This document shows positions 7,967 through 14,483 of a stretch of 44,481 nucleotides of DNA, in pieces. Each line of letters opens with the position of its first letter. Within the stretch, counting starts at the first letter, position 1. Source of the DNA: JBJELF01 sp051879015 (GTDB lineage Bacteria > Bacillota > Clostridia > Lachnospirales > Lachnospiraceae); the NCBI GenBank assembly GCA_051879015.1, contig JBJELF010000105.1, positions 1-44,481 of the forward strand. Reading direction: 5' to 3'. Below the pieces are notes generated by a model that saw only the letters and a list, made by a program, of their open reading frames with translations, searched no databases and had not been told where the DNA came from. A program made the translations under genes and the position numbers.

Positions 7967-9331
7967 TTAACCAGGTGTCAATTTGCGCTTTATAATCTCA
8001 AGGGTATCGTTTAATTCTTCATTGTTAATTAAATCTTGAGCAATGCGGTCACAGCCATGAAGGATAGTGCTATGGTCGCGATTACCAAATTGTTTTCCGA
8101 TGGCTTGCAAAGATACATCTGTCATCTCTCGGCAGAGATACATAGCAATTTGACGGGGATAAGCAATGTCTTTGCTGCGTTTTTGGGATAATAAGTCATC
8201 GGCGGTGCGGTTAAAATGCTCTGCTACCACGGTGATAATAGTTGATGGCGAGATTCCAGAATAAATTTCTGGGGCAATCAAATCTTTGAGTGCTTCTTGA
8301 GCTGTAGCTAGATTCATTTCCTTATTATATAACTTGGTGTAGGCAATCACCTTGGTGAGCGCTCCCTCCAATTCTCGAATATTTGCCTTAATGTTGTTGG
8401 CTATGTATTTCATGATTTCATTATCAATCTGATAGCCTTCACTCTCTTCCTTTTTTTTCAAAATCGCCATTCGCGTTTCATAGTCTGGTTCAGAGATATC
8501 TACAGGCAATCCCATCTCAAAACGGGAGCGCAGTCGGTCTTCTAATGTAGAGAAAGCTTTAGGCGGTTTGTCTGAGGAGATGACAATCTGCTTATTATTG
8601 TCATGAAGAAAATTAAATGTATGAAAAAACTCTTCCTGTGTACTTTCTTTTCCTATTATAAACTGAATATCGTCAATTAGCAGAATGTCGATACTGCGGT
8701 ATTTTTCTCGGAAAGATGAGGTAGTCGTGCCGTTTTTATTGCGGATGGCATCAATCAGTTCATTAGTAAATTTCTCACTGGATACATACATGACTCTAGC
8801 TTCGGGGTTATTTTTAAGGATAAAATGTCCGATAGAATGCATCAAATGAGTTTTGCCAAGACCGACTCCTCCATAAATAAAAAGCGGATTGTAGCTGGAA
8901 CCAGGGGATTCGGCCACTGCAAGAGATGCTGCATGGGCGAATTGATTGTTAGCGCCAACGACAAAGGAATCAAAAGTATATTTGGGATTCAAGTTGACAC
9001 TGTAGGATGGGGGGGAACCAAAGGAATCAGAGTCAAAATTCGTATTTTTACTTGAATCATTCTGTGGTGTAGTGAAATTTACAGTACAATGAAAGTTGAG
9101 TACCTCTTCAATCATAATCTGAAATAATTTTTGATAGCGTTTGGTAAGATAATCTACCACAAATTTGTCTGCAGTGGTGTCCGCTGTGAGGAGGGTGACT
9201 TGATCATCTTCAACGGAGGCAATTTCCAAAGGTTCAATCCATGTACTAAAGGATACTTTGGTAATATCATATTCTTCTTTCAAACGTTCTTTGATGAGGT
9301 TCCAATTTGCCTTTAATACGTCAATATCCAT
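7967..9331 (-). CDS. dnaA: Chromosomal replication initiator protein DnaA
   Basis: DnaA is the AAA+ ATPase that binds DnaA boxes, oligomerises and melts the origin. It has 454 residues. Domain I (about 1-85) handles partner binding; domain II is a short linker rich in Asn and Ser. Domain III has Walker A GGVGLGKT (154-161), Walker B LLIDDIQF and the arginine-finger region. The C-terminal domain IV helix-turn-helix has the DnaA signature around SLQAIGKQFGNRDHSTILHG, which reads the TTATCCACA box. AAGGAG precedes the ATG by about seven bases. A promoter is seen at 9452-9480, and the leader contains a long hairpin (9388-9434). The gene is flanked on both sides by DnaA box clusters, which points to autoregulation. 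Confidence 0.98.
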   Translation of the reverse strand: MDIDVLKANWNLIKERLKEEYDITKVSFSTWIEPLEIASVEDDQVTLLTADTTADKFVVDYLTKRYQKLFQIMIEEVLNFHCTVNFTTPQNDSSKNTNFDSDSFGSPPSYSVNLNPKYTFDSFVVGANNQFAHAASLAVAESPGSSYNPLFIYGGVGLGKTHLMHSIGHFILKNNPEARVMYVSSEKFTNELIDAIRNKNGTTTSSFREKYRSIDILLIDDIQFIIGKESTQEEFFHTFNFLHDNNKQIVISSDKPPKAFSTLEDRLRSRFEMGLPVDISEPDYETRMAILKKKEESEGYQIDNEIMKYIANNIKANIRELEGALTKVIAYTKLYNKEMNLATAQEALKDLIAPEIYSGISPSTIITVVAEHFNRTADDLLSQKRSKDIAYPRQIAMYLCREMTDVSLQAIGKQFGNRDHSTILHGCDRIAQDLINNEELNDTLEIIKRKLTPG

Positions 9332-9387
9332 GTAGGAACTCCTTTTCTTATGATGCAGCTGCTTTGTAGAAGGCAGCTTTCTAGAGG

Positions 9388-9434
9388 TTTTGATAAGATT
9401 TCACGGCAGTTAGACTGTCGAAATCTTATCAAAA
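9388..9434 (-). promoter_or_regulatory. Long hairpin in the dnaA leader
   Basis: Arms TTTTGATAAGATTTC (9388-9402) and GAAATCTTATCAAAA (9420-9434) are perfect inverted repeats of 15 bases. Part of the 17-base loop (CGGCAG and CTGTCG) can pair as well. The hairpin lies between the predicted dnaA start of transcription (about 9445) and the dnaA start codon. On the plus strand it is followed by a T-run, so it could also stop antisense transcription. Confidence 0.6.
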
Positions 9435-9451
9435 TTTTTGTCACTGTATTT

Positions 9452-9480
9452 ATAATATAACAAATGAGGAGAATTTTCAA
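9452..9480 (-). promoter_or_regulatory. Predicted dnaA promoter
   Basis: On the minus strand, -35 TTGAAA (9480-9475), a 17-base spacer and -10 TATTAT (9457-9452) fit a vegetative sigma-A promoter. The predicted transcript starts near 9445, leaving a leader of about 114 bases. A one-mismatch and a perfect DnaA box (9497 and 9518) lie just upstream, suitable for repression by DnaA. Confidence 0.65.
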
Positions 9481-9864
9481 TGATAAAAATAAAAAACGTG
9501 GATAACTCAGAAAAAAATGTGGATAAGTGGATGAGAATGGTTAAAATTTGGATGAAAAAAATGGTTGAAGATTCTAAGTGAAATATCGACAAAAATCGGT
9601 GGATAACTAAAACTAAAAATTATTGTGGATATGTGGATAACTTCAAAAAAAGTCTATATATAAGAAGAACAGAGGAAATACTAAATATTAAAAATAAATA
9701 TAAAATTCAAAAGAAATATGAAATGGAACAAAAAACAAATAAAGACTTAAATAAAAAAAAGTTATCCACAATTTTTGTGGATAACTTTGTGGATAACCTG
9801 TGGATAACTTTTTTTGAGAGGAAAAAGTTTGCGGAGTTCCACAGGAAAGCTGCAAAAAAGAGAA

Positions 9865-9945
9865 GTTATCCACAATTTTTTGTGGATAACTTTGTGAATA
9901 ACTTTTAAGGTAACATAAAGCCAATTGTGGATATTGTGGATAACT
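9865..9945 (+). repeat. 81-bp DnaA-box module, copy 1
   Basis: This 81-base segment recurs at 10063-10143 with four differences, all transitions. It contains an inverted pair of perfect DnaA boxes, a box that has decayed here to TGTGAATAA, an ACATAAAG element and a TGTGGATAT/TGTGGATAA tandem. The copies start 198 bases apart. Confidence 0.9.
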
Positions 9946-10062
9946 TCAAAAAAAGACGTAAAATTAAGTAAAATCAAAACATCTATAGTAGATAAAAACT
10001 ATTATAAAATATAAAAATTATAAAAAGTATAATTTTGAAAATAAGGACCTAAAAAAAATAAA

Positions 10063-10143
10063 GTTATCCACAATTTTTTGTGGATAACTTTGTGGATAAC
10101 TTTTAAGGTGACATAAAGTCGATTGTGGATATTGTGGATAACT
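10063..10143 (+). repeat. 81-bp DnaA-box module, copy 2
   Basis: Second copy of the module at 9865-9945, with 77 of 81 positions identical. All four main boxes are intact here apart from the TGTGGATAT variant. A shorter relative of its left end, with three forward boxes, lies at about 9761-9808. Confidence 0.9.
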
Positions 10144-10274
10144 TTTTTTGATGTTCCAAAAAGGATAAAAAAAGATTATAATATGGATAAAACGAAAAAG
10201 AGAAAAAAGATGAAAATGGATAAAGATTCTAGGACATAAATGGTATGGTGGATAACTTTTTAAGAGGCAGATAA

Positions 10275-10303
10275 TTGCAATTGGGTCTGATGTGTGATAT
10301 GCT
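10275..10303 (+). promoter_or_regulatory. Predicted promoter of the 10349 gene
   Basis: -35 TTGCAA (10275-10280), 17-base spacer and -10 TATGCT (10298-10303) with an extended TG motif just before it. A perfect ribosome binding site follows at 10332-10339. The last DnaA-like box of the origin ends 20 bases upstream. Confidence 0.5.
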
Positions 10304-10348
10304 AGGAATGTGCAGGGAATGATGATGCATAGGAAGGAGTGATTGATT

Positions 10349-11182
10349 ATGTCAAAGTTCATGAAAGTGTTGGGCAGTATTATTCTCATGATGGCAATTC
10401 TGTTATGTGGTATAGTGATATACTTTCAATCAGAGTTGAAATTGATATCGGAATTGCGTAATGGAGATAATTGTGTATGGGCGGTAGAGTATCATTGGAA
10501 TATGGATGAGAATGAGATTCCCCAAAATTTGCTCTTTAGCCAGCGTGGTCAGATACAGGGAGAGAGAATAGATGGAAAATGGCATGGATATTATTATCTC
10601 GATGAGGAGGAAATTCCATTGACAGAACTTTATGGAGAGGGAAATACAGTTCTGTTTAACCTAAAATCACTGTATGAATATATGATTCAAAAGTTAAATG
10701 TCAGTCAAAATTTAATTTCATTTGATTGGGCCAGCGGCTTAGTGGATAATTATTATGTAAGCGGCAAGCAGCTCGAGGAGATTATGGGAGGAGAGCAGGT
10801 CATTACAGCTATGTTTTCCAAGTTATCCACAACACTGTCGGAGGAAAATTTTAGTATGGGGCGACTGCTTGGATCCATAAAATCATGTAAAGTACCTGAA
10901 GAAAGTTATTATGCGATGGAGAATCCGATGCGTTACTATCAGTATACTGTGGATGAGGGGACTGCCCTTGTGGTCATTGGAGTGCCGAAGAAACTGGAAG
11001 ATACGAGAGTTCTTCATGTCATGATTGAGGACGGCGAGTTCAGCCTGGAAGTAAAGATTCAGTATCGGTCACAGGAATTTCTTGAGACGATTGACGTTCC
11101 TCAGGAATCGATGACTCAGGAGCAAGTGGAGCAATGGAAAACTATCTACGAGAAGCTGGCAGCTCTGCGAGATTGGTTTTAA
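10349..11182 (+). CDS. Membrane-anchored extracytoplasmic protein of unknown function
   Basis: I do not recognise this 277-residue protein. Residues 5-27 form one hydrophobic helix (VLGSIILMMAILLCGIVIYF) after a short positively charged start. The rest is soluble, mildly acidic and without cysteine motifs, so it is probably an N-terminally anchored protein facing outwards. The ATG at 10349 is nine bases after GGAAGGAG; an in-frame TTG six bases earlier is too close to that site. It is the first gene on the rightward replication arm, between the DnaA box cluster and rpmH, with its own promoter. A perfect DnaA box lies inside it at 10823-10831. A link to replication or division is only a guess from position. 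Confidence 0.85.
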   Translation: MSKFMKVLGSIILMMAILLCGIVIYFQSELKLISELRNGDNCVWAVEYHWNMDENEIPQNLLFSQRGQIQGERIDGKWHGYYYLDEEEIPLTELYGEGNTVLFNLKSLYEYMIQKLNVSQNLISFDWASGLVDNYYVSGKQLEEIMGGEQVITAMFSKLSTTLSEENFSMGRLLGSIKSCKVPEESYYAMENPMRYYQYTVDEGTALVVIGVPKKLEDTRVLHVMIEDGEFSLEVKIQYRSQEFLETIDVPQESMTQEQVEQWKTIYEKLAALRDWF

Positions 11183-11242
11183 GATTATGTACTTGACTTT
11201 AGGATTTTGAGTGAAAGGATGATAAAAAAATCAAGAAACTAC

Positions 11243-11271
11243 TTGACGAAATCGCTTATTTTCAATATAAT
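11243..11271 (+). promoter_or_regulatory. Promoter of the rpmH-rnpA operon
   Basis: -35 TTGACG (11243-11248), a 17-base spacer and a perfect -10 TATAAT (11266-11271). This is the best promoter match in the window and fits the high expression of ribosomal protein genes. A leader of about 85 bases follows. Confidence 0.85.
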
Positions 11272-11279
11272 TAGGGACG

Positions 11280-11347
11280 GTGTCTTGCTTGAAGCAAGCT
11301 TAGTATGTTCCAATTTATCCAGGAGAAGAAGCTCCAATGAAATTGAA
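11280..11347 (+). promoter_or_regulatory. Structured leader of rpmH
   Basis: The leader contains two inverted repeats. CTTGCTT pairs with AAGCAAG near 11283-11300, and a nested hairpin runs CAATTT ... GGAG ... CTCC ... AAATTG near 11312-11347, ending just before the ribosome binding site. Folding is predicted by eye. It could adjust rpmH translation, as leaders of ribosomal protein genes often do. Confidence 0.4.
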
Positions 11348-11364
11348 AGGGAGGTGTAATGACA

Positions 11365-11502
11365 ATGAGTAAAATGACATTTCAGCCAAAAAATAGACAG
11401 AGAAGCAAGGTTCATGGTTTCCGTGCAAGAATGAGTACAGCAAACGGCAGAAAGGTATTATCTGCTAGAAGAGCAAAAGGAAGAAAAGTTTTATCTGCAT
11501 AA
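11365..11502 (+). CDS. rpmH: 50S ribosomal protein L34
   Basis: A 45-residue, very basic protein with the L34 core MTFQPKNRQRSKVHGFRAR followed by MSTANGRKVLSARRAKGRKVLSA. It lines the peptide exit region of the large subunit. Three in-frame ATGs lie near the start (11359, 11365 and 11374). I chose 11365 because the GGGAGGTG ribosome binding site is then at a workable distance and the length fits the family. The gene has its own strong promoter and structured leader and is followed by a terminator-like hairpin before rnpA. The rpmH-rnpA-yidD-yidC-jag order is conserved across bacteria. Confidence 0.96.
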   Translation: MSKMTFQPKNRQRSKVHGFRARMSTANGRKVLSARRAKGRKVLSA

Positions 11503-11522
11503 TTATATAGGTAGATTCCTCT

Positions 11523-11555
11523 AATCCGGATGGTACAAATGCTATCCGGATTTTT
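11523..11555 (+). terminator. Attenuator-like terminator between rpmH and rnpA
   Basis: AATCCGGAT (11523-11531) and ATCCGGATT (11544-11552) form a 9-bp stem with a 12-base loop and end in TTTTT (11551-11555). It would lower rnpA expression relative to rpmH, consistent with the large excess of L34 needed over RNase P protein. Confidence 0.75.
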
Positions 11556-11573
11556 GCAGAGAAGGATGGTTTT

Positions 11574-11930
11574 ATGAGAAATATTCCTTCCATTAAAAAA
11601 AATAGTGAGTTTCAGCGTGTGTATCGAGAGCGCCGTTCGTTTGCAAATCGATATTTGGTTATGTATATCGCTGAAGATTTGACAGGAAAGACGCAAATAG
11701 GGATTTCTGTCAGTAAAAAAGTAGGAAATAGTGTAGTAAGACATCGTGTCACGAGGTTAATTCGTGAAAGTTATCGTTTAAATAAGGACATACTAAAAGA
11801 TGGATTTGATATAGTAGTGGTCGCAAGACCAGCAGCAAAGGATCAGGGATTTTTTGAAATTCAAAGTGCATTTCTGCATTTGTGCAGAAAACAAAAAATT
11901 TTAAGAGAAGACTTATTTGAGAGGCAATAA
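11574..11930 (+). CDS. rnpA: Ribonuclease P protein component
   Basis: RnpA is the small basic protein that joins the RNase P RNA to mature the 5' ends of tRNAs. It has 118 residues, as usual. The RNR signature appears as SVVRHRVTRLIRESYR (about residues 54-69), preceded by the conserved IGISVSKKVGNS. The N-terminal part IKKNSEFQRVYRERRSFANRYLVMY is typical. The ribosome binding site is modest (GAAGGATGG). It lies 71 bases after rpmH behind the attenuator hairpin, and yidD follows within 50 bases. Confidence 0.96.
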   Translation: MRNIPSIKKNSEFQRVYRERRSFANRYLVMYIAEDLTGKTQIGISVSKKVGNSVVRHRVTRLIRESYRLNKDILKDGFDIVVVARPAAKDQGFFEIQSAFLHLCRKQKILREDLFERQ

Positions 11931-11978
11931 TTTTTATGAATATTGAGGCTGTTGAAAGAGCAGCATGGAGGATTTTTA

Positions 11979-12215
11979 TTGAAGAAATTGATGATAAAAA
12001 TGATTCGATGGTATCAGATATATTTGTCTCCGTTAAAATGGTCTACGCACTGTAGGTTTATTCCTACCTGCTCCCAGTATGCAATTGAAGCGCTTCAAAA
12101 GCATGGAGTGATCAAAGGTTCGCTCTTAACAATATGGAGAATTTTGCGATGTAATCCATTCTCTAAGGGAGGTTTTGACCCTGTTCCAGAAAAATTCGGG
12201 AGGAAATTTTGGTGA
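11979..12215 (+). CDS. yidD: Membrane protein insertion efficiency factor YidD
   Basis: YidD is a small amphipathic membrane-associated protein that assists YidC-dependent insertion. The family core is complete: IRWYQIYLSPL, CRFIPTCSQYAIEALQKHG, KGSLLTIWRILRCNPF, GGFDPVP. The start is most likely TTG at 11979, seven bases after GGAGG (11967-11971), giving 78 residues. The frame is open upstream to 11943, but no good start with a ribosome binding site is found there. The TGA stop (12213-12215) overlaps the GTG start of yidC, so the two are probably translationally coupled. Confidence 0.92.
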   Translation: MKKLMIKMIRWYQIYLSPLKWSTHCRFIPTCSQYAIEALQKHGVIKGSLLTIWRILRCNPFSKGGFDPVPEKFGRKFW

Positions 12216-13477
12216 GCTTTTTAACATTGACAAAGTCCACAACATTTATTATTGGACCGGTTGCTAGTTTGCTCGGTTATATTATGGAAGCAATCTTTAA
12301 TGTTTGTGCAGCGGTGGGGATTCAGAATATTGGTTTTGCAATTATTGTGTTTACTGTAATTGTAAAATTAGCTATGCTTCCAATGAGTATTAAGCAGCAA
12401 AAGTTTTCAAAATTAAATAATGTCATGATGCCTGAGCTACAGGCAATTCAGAACAAGTATAAAGGCAAAACAGATAATGCTTCTATGCTTAGACAGCAGG
12501 AAGAGACAAAAGAGATTTATGAGAAATACGGCACAAACCCAATGGGTTCTTGTCTGCAGCTGTTAATTCAGATGCCAATCTTATTTGCCTTGTATCGTGT
12601 TATTTATAATATTCCAGCTTATGTAGGCAGCTTAAAAGATGTCTATATGACGATTGTTCACAAGCTGATGGCAATCGATGGATATGCGGCAGTTGAAGGA
12701 TTGCAGACTTTGGCTACCAGCAATGCGATTAAAGTAGATGACTTGGGTACTGCCAACAAATTGGTTGACATGATGTACAACTTTGATAAGGCAGAATGGA
12801 GTACTTTTCAGGAGCTGTTTCCCTCGTTGAATGATACCGTAAATAGCGCTCTGGTAACTATCAACCATATGAACAGCTTTTTGGGGATTGACTTGGGTTC
12901 CTCTCCATGGAGTCAGATGAAGGATTGCTGGTGGGCCGTGTTGATTCCAATTCTGGCTGGTGCATCTCAGTTCCTTTCTGTCAAGCTGATGGAGACTCGT
13001 CAGCCTGCTTCGAGTGGCAATAATCAGGCAAATAGCATGGCAGATTCGATGAAGATGATGAACACCATGATGCCATTAATGTCTGTGTTTTTTTGTTTTT
13101 CTTTGGCCGCTGGTATCGGTGTCTATTGGGTGGCATCCAGTGTAATTCAGACATTTATTCAGTTAGGTGTAAATGCTTACATGGATAAGGTTGAAGTAAA
13201 TGATTTGATTGAGAAGAATTTGGTAAAGGTCAATAAGAAGCGTGCAAGACAGGGACTTCCGCCAAAGAAATATACAAAGGTTGTAGTCAACAATGTAGTT
13301 TCTTTGCAGGAAGATGAAGCTGAGCGAGCTCGCAGAGAAAAAGAGCGCGAGGAGAGAATTAAGAAGGCTACAGAAATGTATGAGAGTAAAGGTAGTGCTC
13401 GCGGACAAAGTTCTGGCTCGTTGGCATCTAAGGCTGGTATGGTAAAGACCTACAATGAGCAGCACAATAAGAAATAA
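12212..13477 (+). CDS. yidC: Membrane protein insertase YidC/OxaA
   Basis: YidC inserts and folds inner-membrane proteins, alone or with Sec. It has 421 residues; the Gram-positive type lacks the large periplasmic domain of E. coli YidC. The first hydrophobic segment is at about 10-35, followed by QNIGFAIIVFTVIVKLAMLPMSIKQQK, the start of the conserved insertase core. The cytoplasmic coiled-coil hairpin (KLNNVMMPELQAIQNKYKGK) and the later helices (MPILFALYRVIYNIP and SVFFCFSLAAGIGVYWVASS) follow. The C-terminus is long and basic (from about 335), as in ribosome-binding YidC2 types. Between helices there is an enlarged extracellular segment (about 140-225). The GTG start overlaps the yidD stop by four bases, with GGGAGG eight bases upstream. 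Confidence 0.95.
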   Translation: MSFLTLTKSTTFIIGPVASLLGYIMEAIFNVCAAVGIQNIGFAIIVFTVIVKLAMLPMSIKQQKFSKLNNVMMPELQAIQNKYKGKTDNASMLRQQEETKEIYEKYGTNPMGSCLQLLIQMPILFALYRVIYNIPAYVGSLKDVYMTIVHKLMAIDGYAAVEGLQTLATSNAIKVDDLGTANKLVDMMYNFDKAEWSTFQELFPSLNDTVNSALVTINHMNSFLGIDLGSSPWSQMKDCWWAVLIPILAGASQFLSVKLMETRQPASSGNNQANSMADSMKMMNTMMPLMSVFFCFSLAAGIGVYWVASSVIQTFIQLGVNAYMDKVEVNDLIEKNLVKVNKKRARQGLPPKKYTKVVVNNVVSLQEDEAERARREKEREERIKKATEMYESKGSARGQSSGSLASKAGMVKTYNEQHNKK

Positions 13478-13538
13478 TTAAGATAATGATGAAAAAAGGT
13501 ATGAAAATGCCTTGGGATTATAAACAGGGGGTCATTTG

Positions 13539-14411
13539 ATGGCAGAGTTTATCAATGTAACCGGAAAAACAGTTGAGGAAGCTGTAAAGAATGCACTTGT
13601 GCAGTTAGATATTACAGAGGACTGTTTAATTTATGAGATTGTGGACAAAGGTTCCACGGGATTTTTGGGATTTGGTGCCAAGCAGGCTGTAATTAAGGCA
13701 AAGAAAAAGAATACAGTCATGGAAGATGGTGTTGAATTTCTGGAGCGAGTTTTCAAGACAATGAATATGCAAGTTACTATCACCATGTCCTATGATGAGG
13801 AAGAAAAGACTATCTCCTATGATTTGGAAGGAGATGATATGGGAGTGTTGATTGGAAAGAGAGGTCAGACTCTGGATTCTTTGCAGCATCTTGTAAGCTT
13901 GGTAGTAAATAAAAACAGCGAAAATTATTTAAGAGTGAAATTGGATACGGAGAATTATCGCGAGAGAAGAAAGGAAACCTTGGAAAATCTGGCGAAGAAC
14001 ATTGCTTTTAAGGTGAAAAAAACAAGAAAGCCAGTTGCATTGGAACCTATGAATCCGTATGAGAGAAGAATCATTCATTCTGCATTACAGAACGACCAGT
14101 ATGTGACAACTAAGAGTGAAGGCGAAGAGCCATTTAGACATGTGATTGTTATGATGAAAAAGGAATATATGGAGAAGCCTCGTTATAATAGTGGTGAGAG
14201 AAAGTATGTAAGTAAGGATGGAAGCGGTGAGAGAAAATATACTGGCAAAAAGCCTTACAACAGCAATGGATACAGAAATACCACCACTCGTGATTATACC
14301 TCGGGTGAGCGCAGACCATATCGTCCAAAGAGCAATGGCAGCCGATACAACAGTGAGAAACGCAGTTATGCAGCTACGAGTGTTCCAGCGCAGAGTGACA
14401 GCGAAGAATAA
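13539..14411 (+). CDS. jag: Jag/KhpB RNA-binding protein
   Basis: KhpB (Jag) is a cytoplasmic RNA chaperone that, with KhpA, affects cell division and envelope synthesis in Gram-positives. The 290-residue protein has a Jag N-terminal domain (1-55, with GSTGFLGFGAKQA), a KH domain (about 70-145, with GVLIGKRGQTLDSLQHL and the conserved GKRG loop) and an R3H domain (about 150-205, with LEPMNPYERRIIHSALQ). From about 210 to the end is a low-complexity tail rich in Arg, Tyr, Ser, Gly and Asn with repeated SGERK/SGERR units. The start is ATG 13539 behind AGGGGGT. It closes the rpmH-yidC block and is followed by a terminator. Confidence 0.95.
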   Translation: MAEFINVTGKTVEEAVKNALVQLDITEDCLIYEIVDKGSTGFLGFGAKQAVIKAKKKNTVMEDGVEFLERVFKTMNMQVTITMSYDEEEKTISYDLEGDDMGVLIGKRGQTLDSLQHLVSLVVNKNSENYLRVKLDTENYRERRKETLENLAKNIAFKVKKTRKPVALEPMNPYERRIIHSALQNDQYVTTKSEGEEPFRHVIVMMKKEYMEKPRYNSGERKYVSKDGSGERKYTGKKPYNSNGYRNTTTRDYTSGERRPYRPKSNGSRYNSEKRSYAATSVPAQSDSEE

Positions 14412-14419
14412 TTGAAGTT

Positions 14420-14470
14420 AAAAAAATCAGAGCGAAGAGCCATAATATGTGAGACTCTTCGCTCTTTTTT
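14420..14470. terminator. Bidirectional terminator between jag and the ABC exporter
   Basis: AGAGCGAAGAG (14429-14439) and CTCTTCGCTCT (14455-14465) form an 11-bp stem flanked by an A-run on the left (14420-14426) and a T-run on the right (to 14470). It can end transcription from both the plus-strand jag operon and the minus-strand exporter operon. Confidence 0.85.
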
Positions 14471-14483
14471 GTGGTTTTATCAT

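Larger units (their letters stand above)
9482..10255. other. oriC, upstream half: DnaA box cluster before dnaA
   Basis: This stretch between dnaA and the next gene has no convincing coding sequence. It contains thirteen perfect DnaA boxes. Those reading TGTGGATAA start at 9518, 9632, 9776, 9788, 9799, 9881, 9935, 10079, 10091 and 10133. Those reading TTATCCACA start at 9762, 9866 and 10064. One-mismatch boxes start at 9497, 9598, 9624, 9893, 9926, 10124 and 10247. Three clusters are separated by very A-rich segments (about 9645-9755, 9945-10060 and 10145-10240). It corresponds to the upstream box cluster of bipartite Firmicutes origins, which controls initiation and dnaA expression. Confidence 0.93.

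Noticed and set aside
9761..10143. Repeats that could suggest a CRISPR array
   Set aside because: The repeated unit is the 9-base DnaA box in both orientations with irregular spacing; no constant repeats with unique spacers and no cas genes.
9633..10389. Open frames on both strands through the upstream oriC half (for example 9633-9908 plus, 9688-9924 minus, 10018-10389 minus)
   Set aside because: They are translations of repeated DnaA boxes and A-runs, which give recurring ITHKVIHK-type peptides. They lack ribosome binding sites and family similarity.
11937..12056. 39-codon frame overlapping the start of yidD
   Set aside because: It overlaps conserved yidD codons in another frame and shows no family features.
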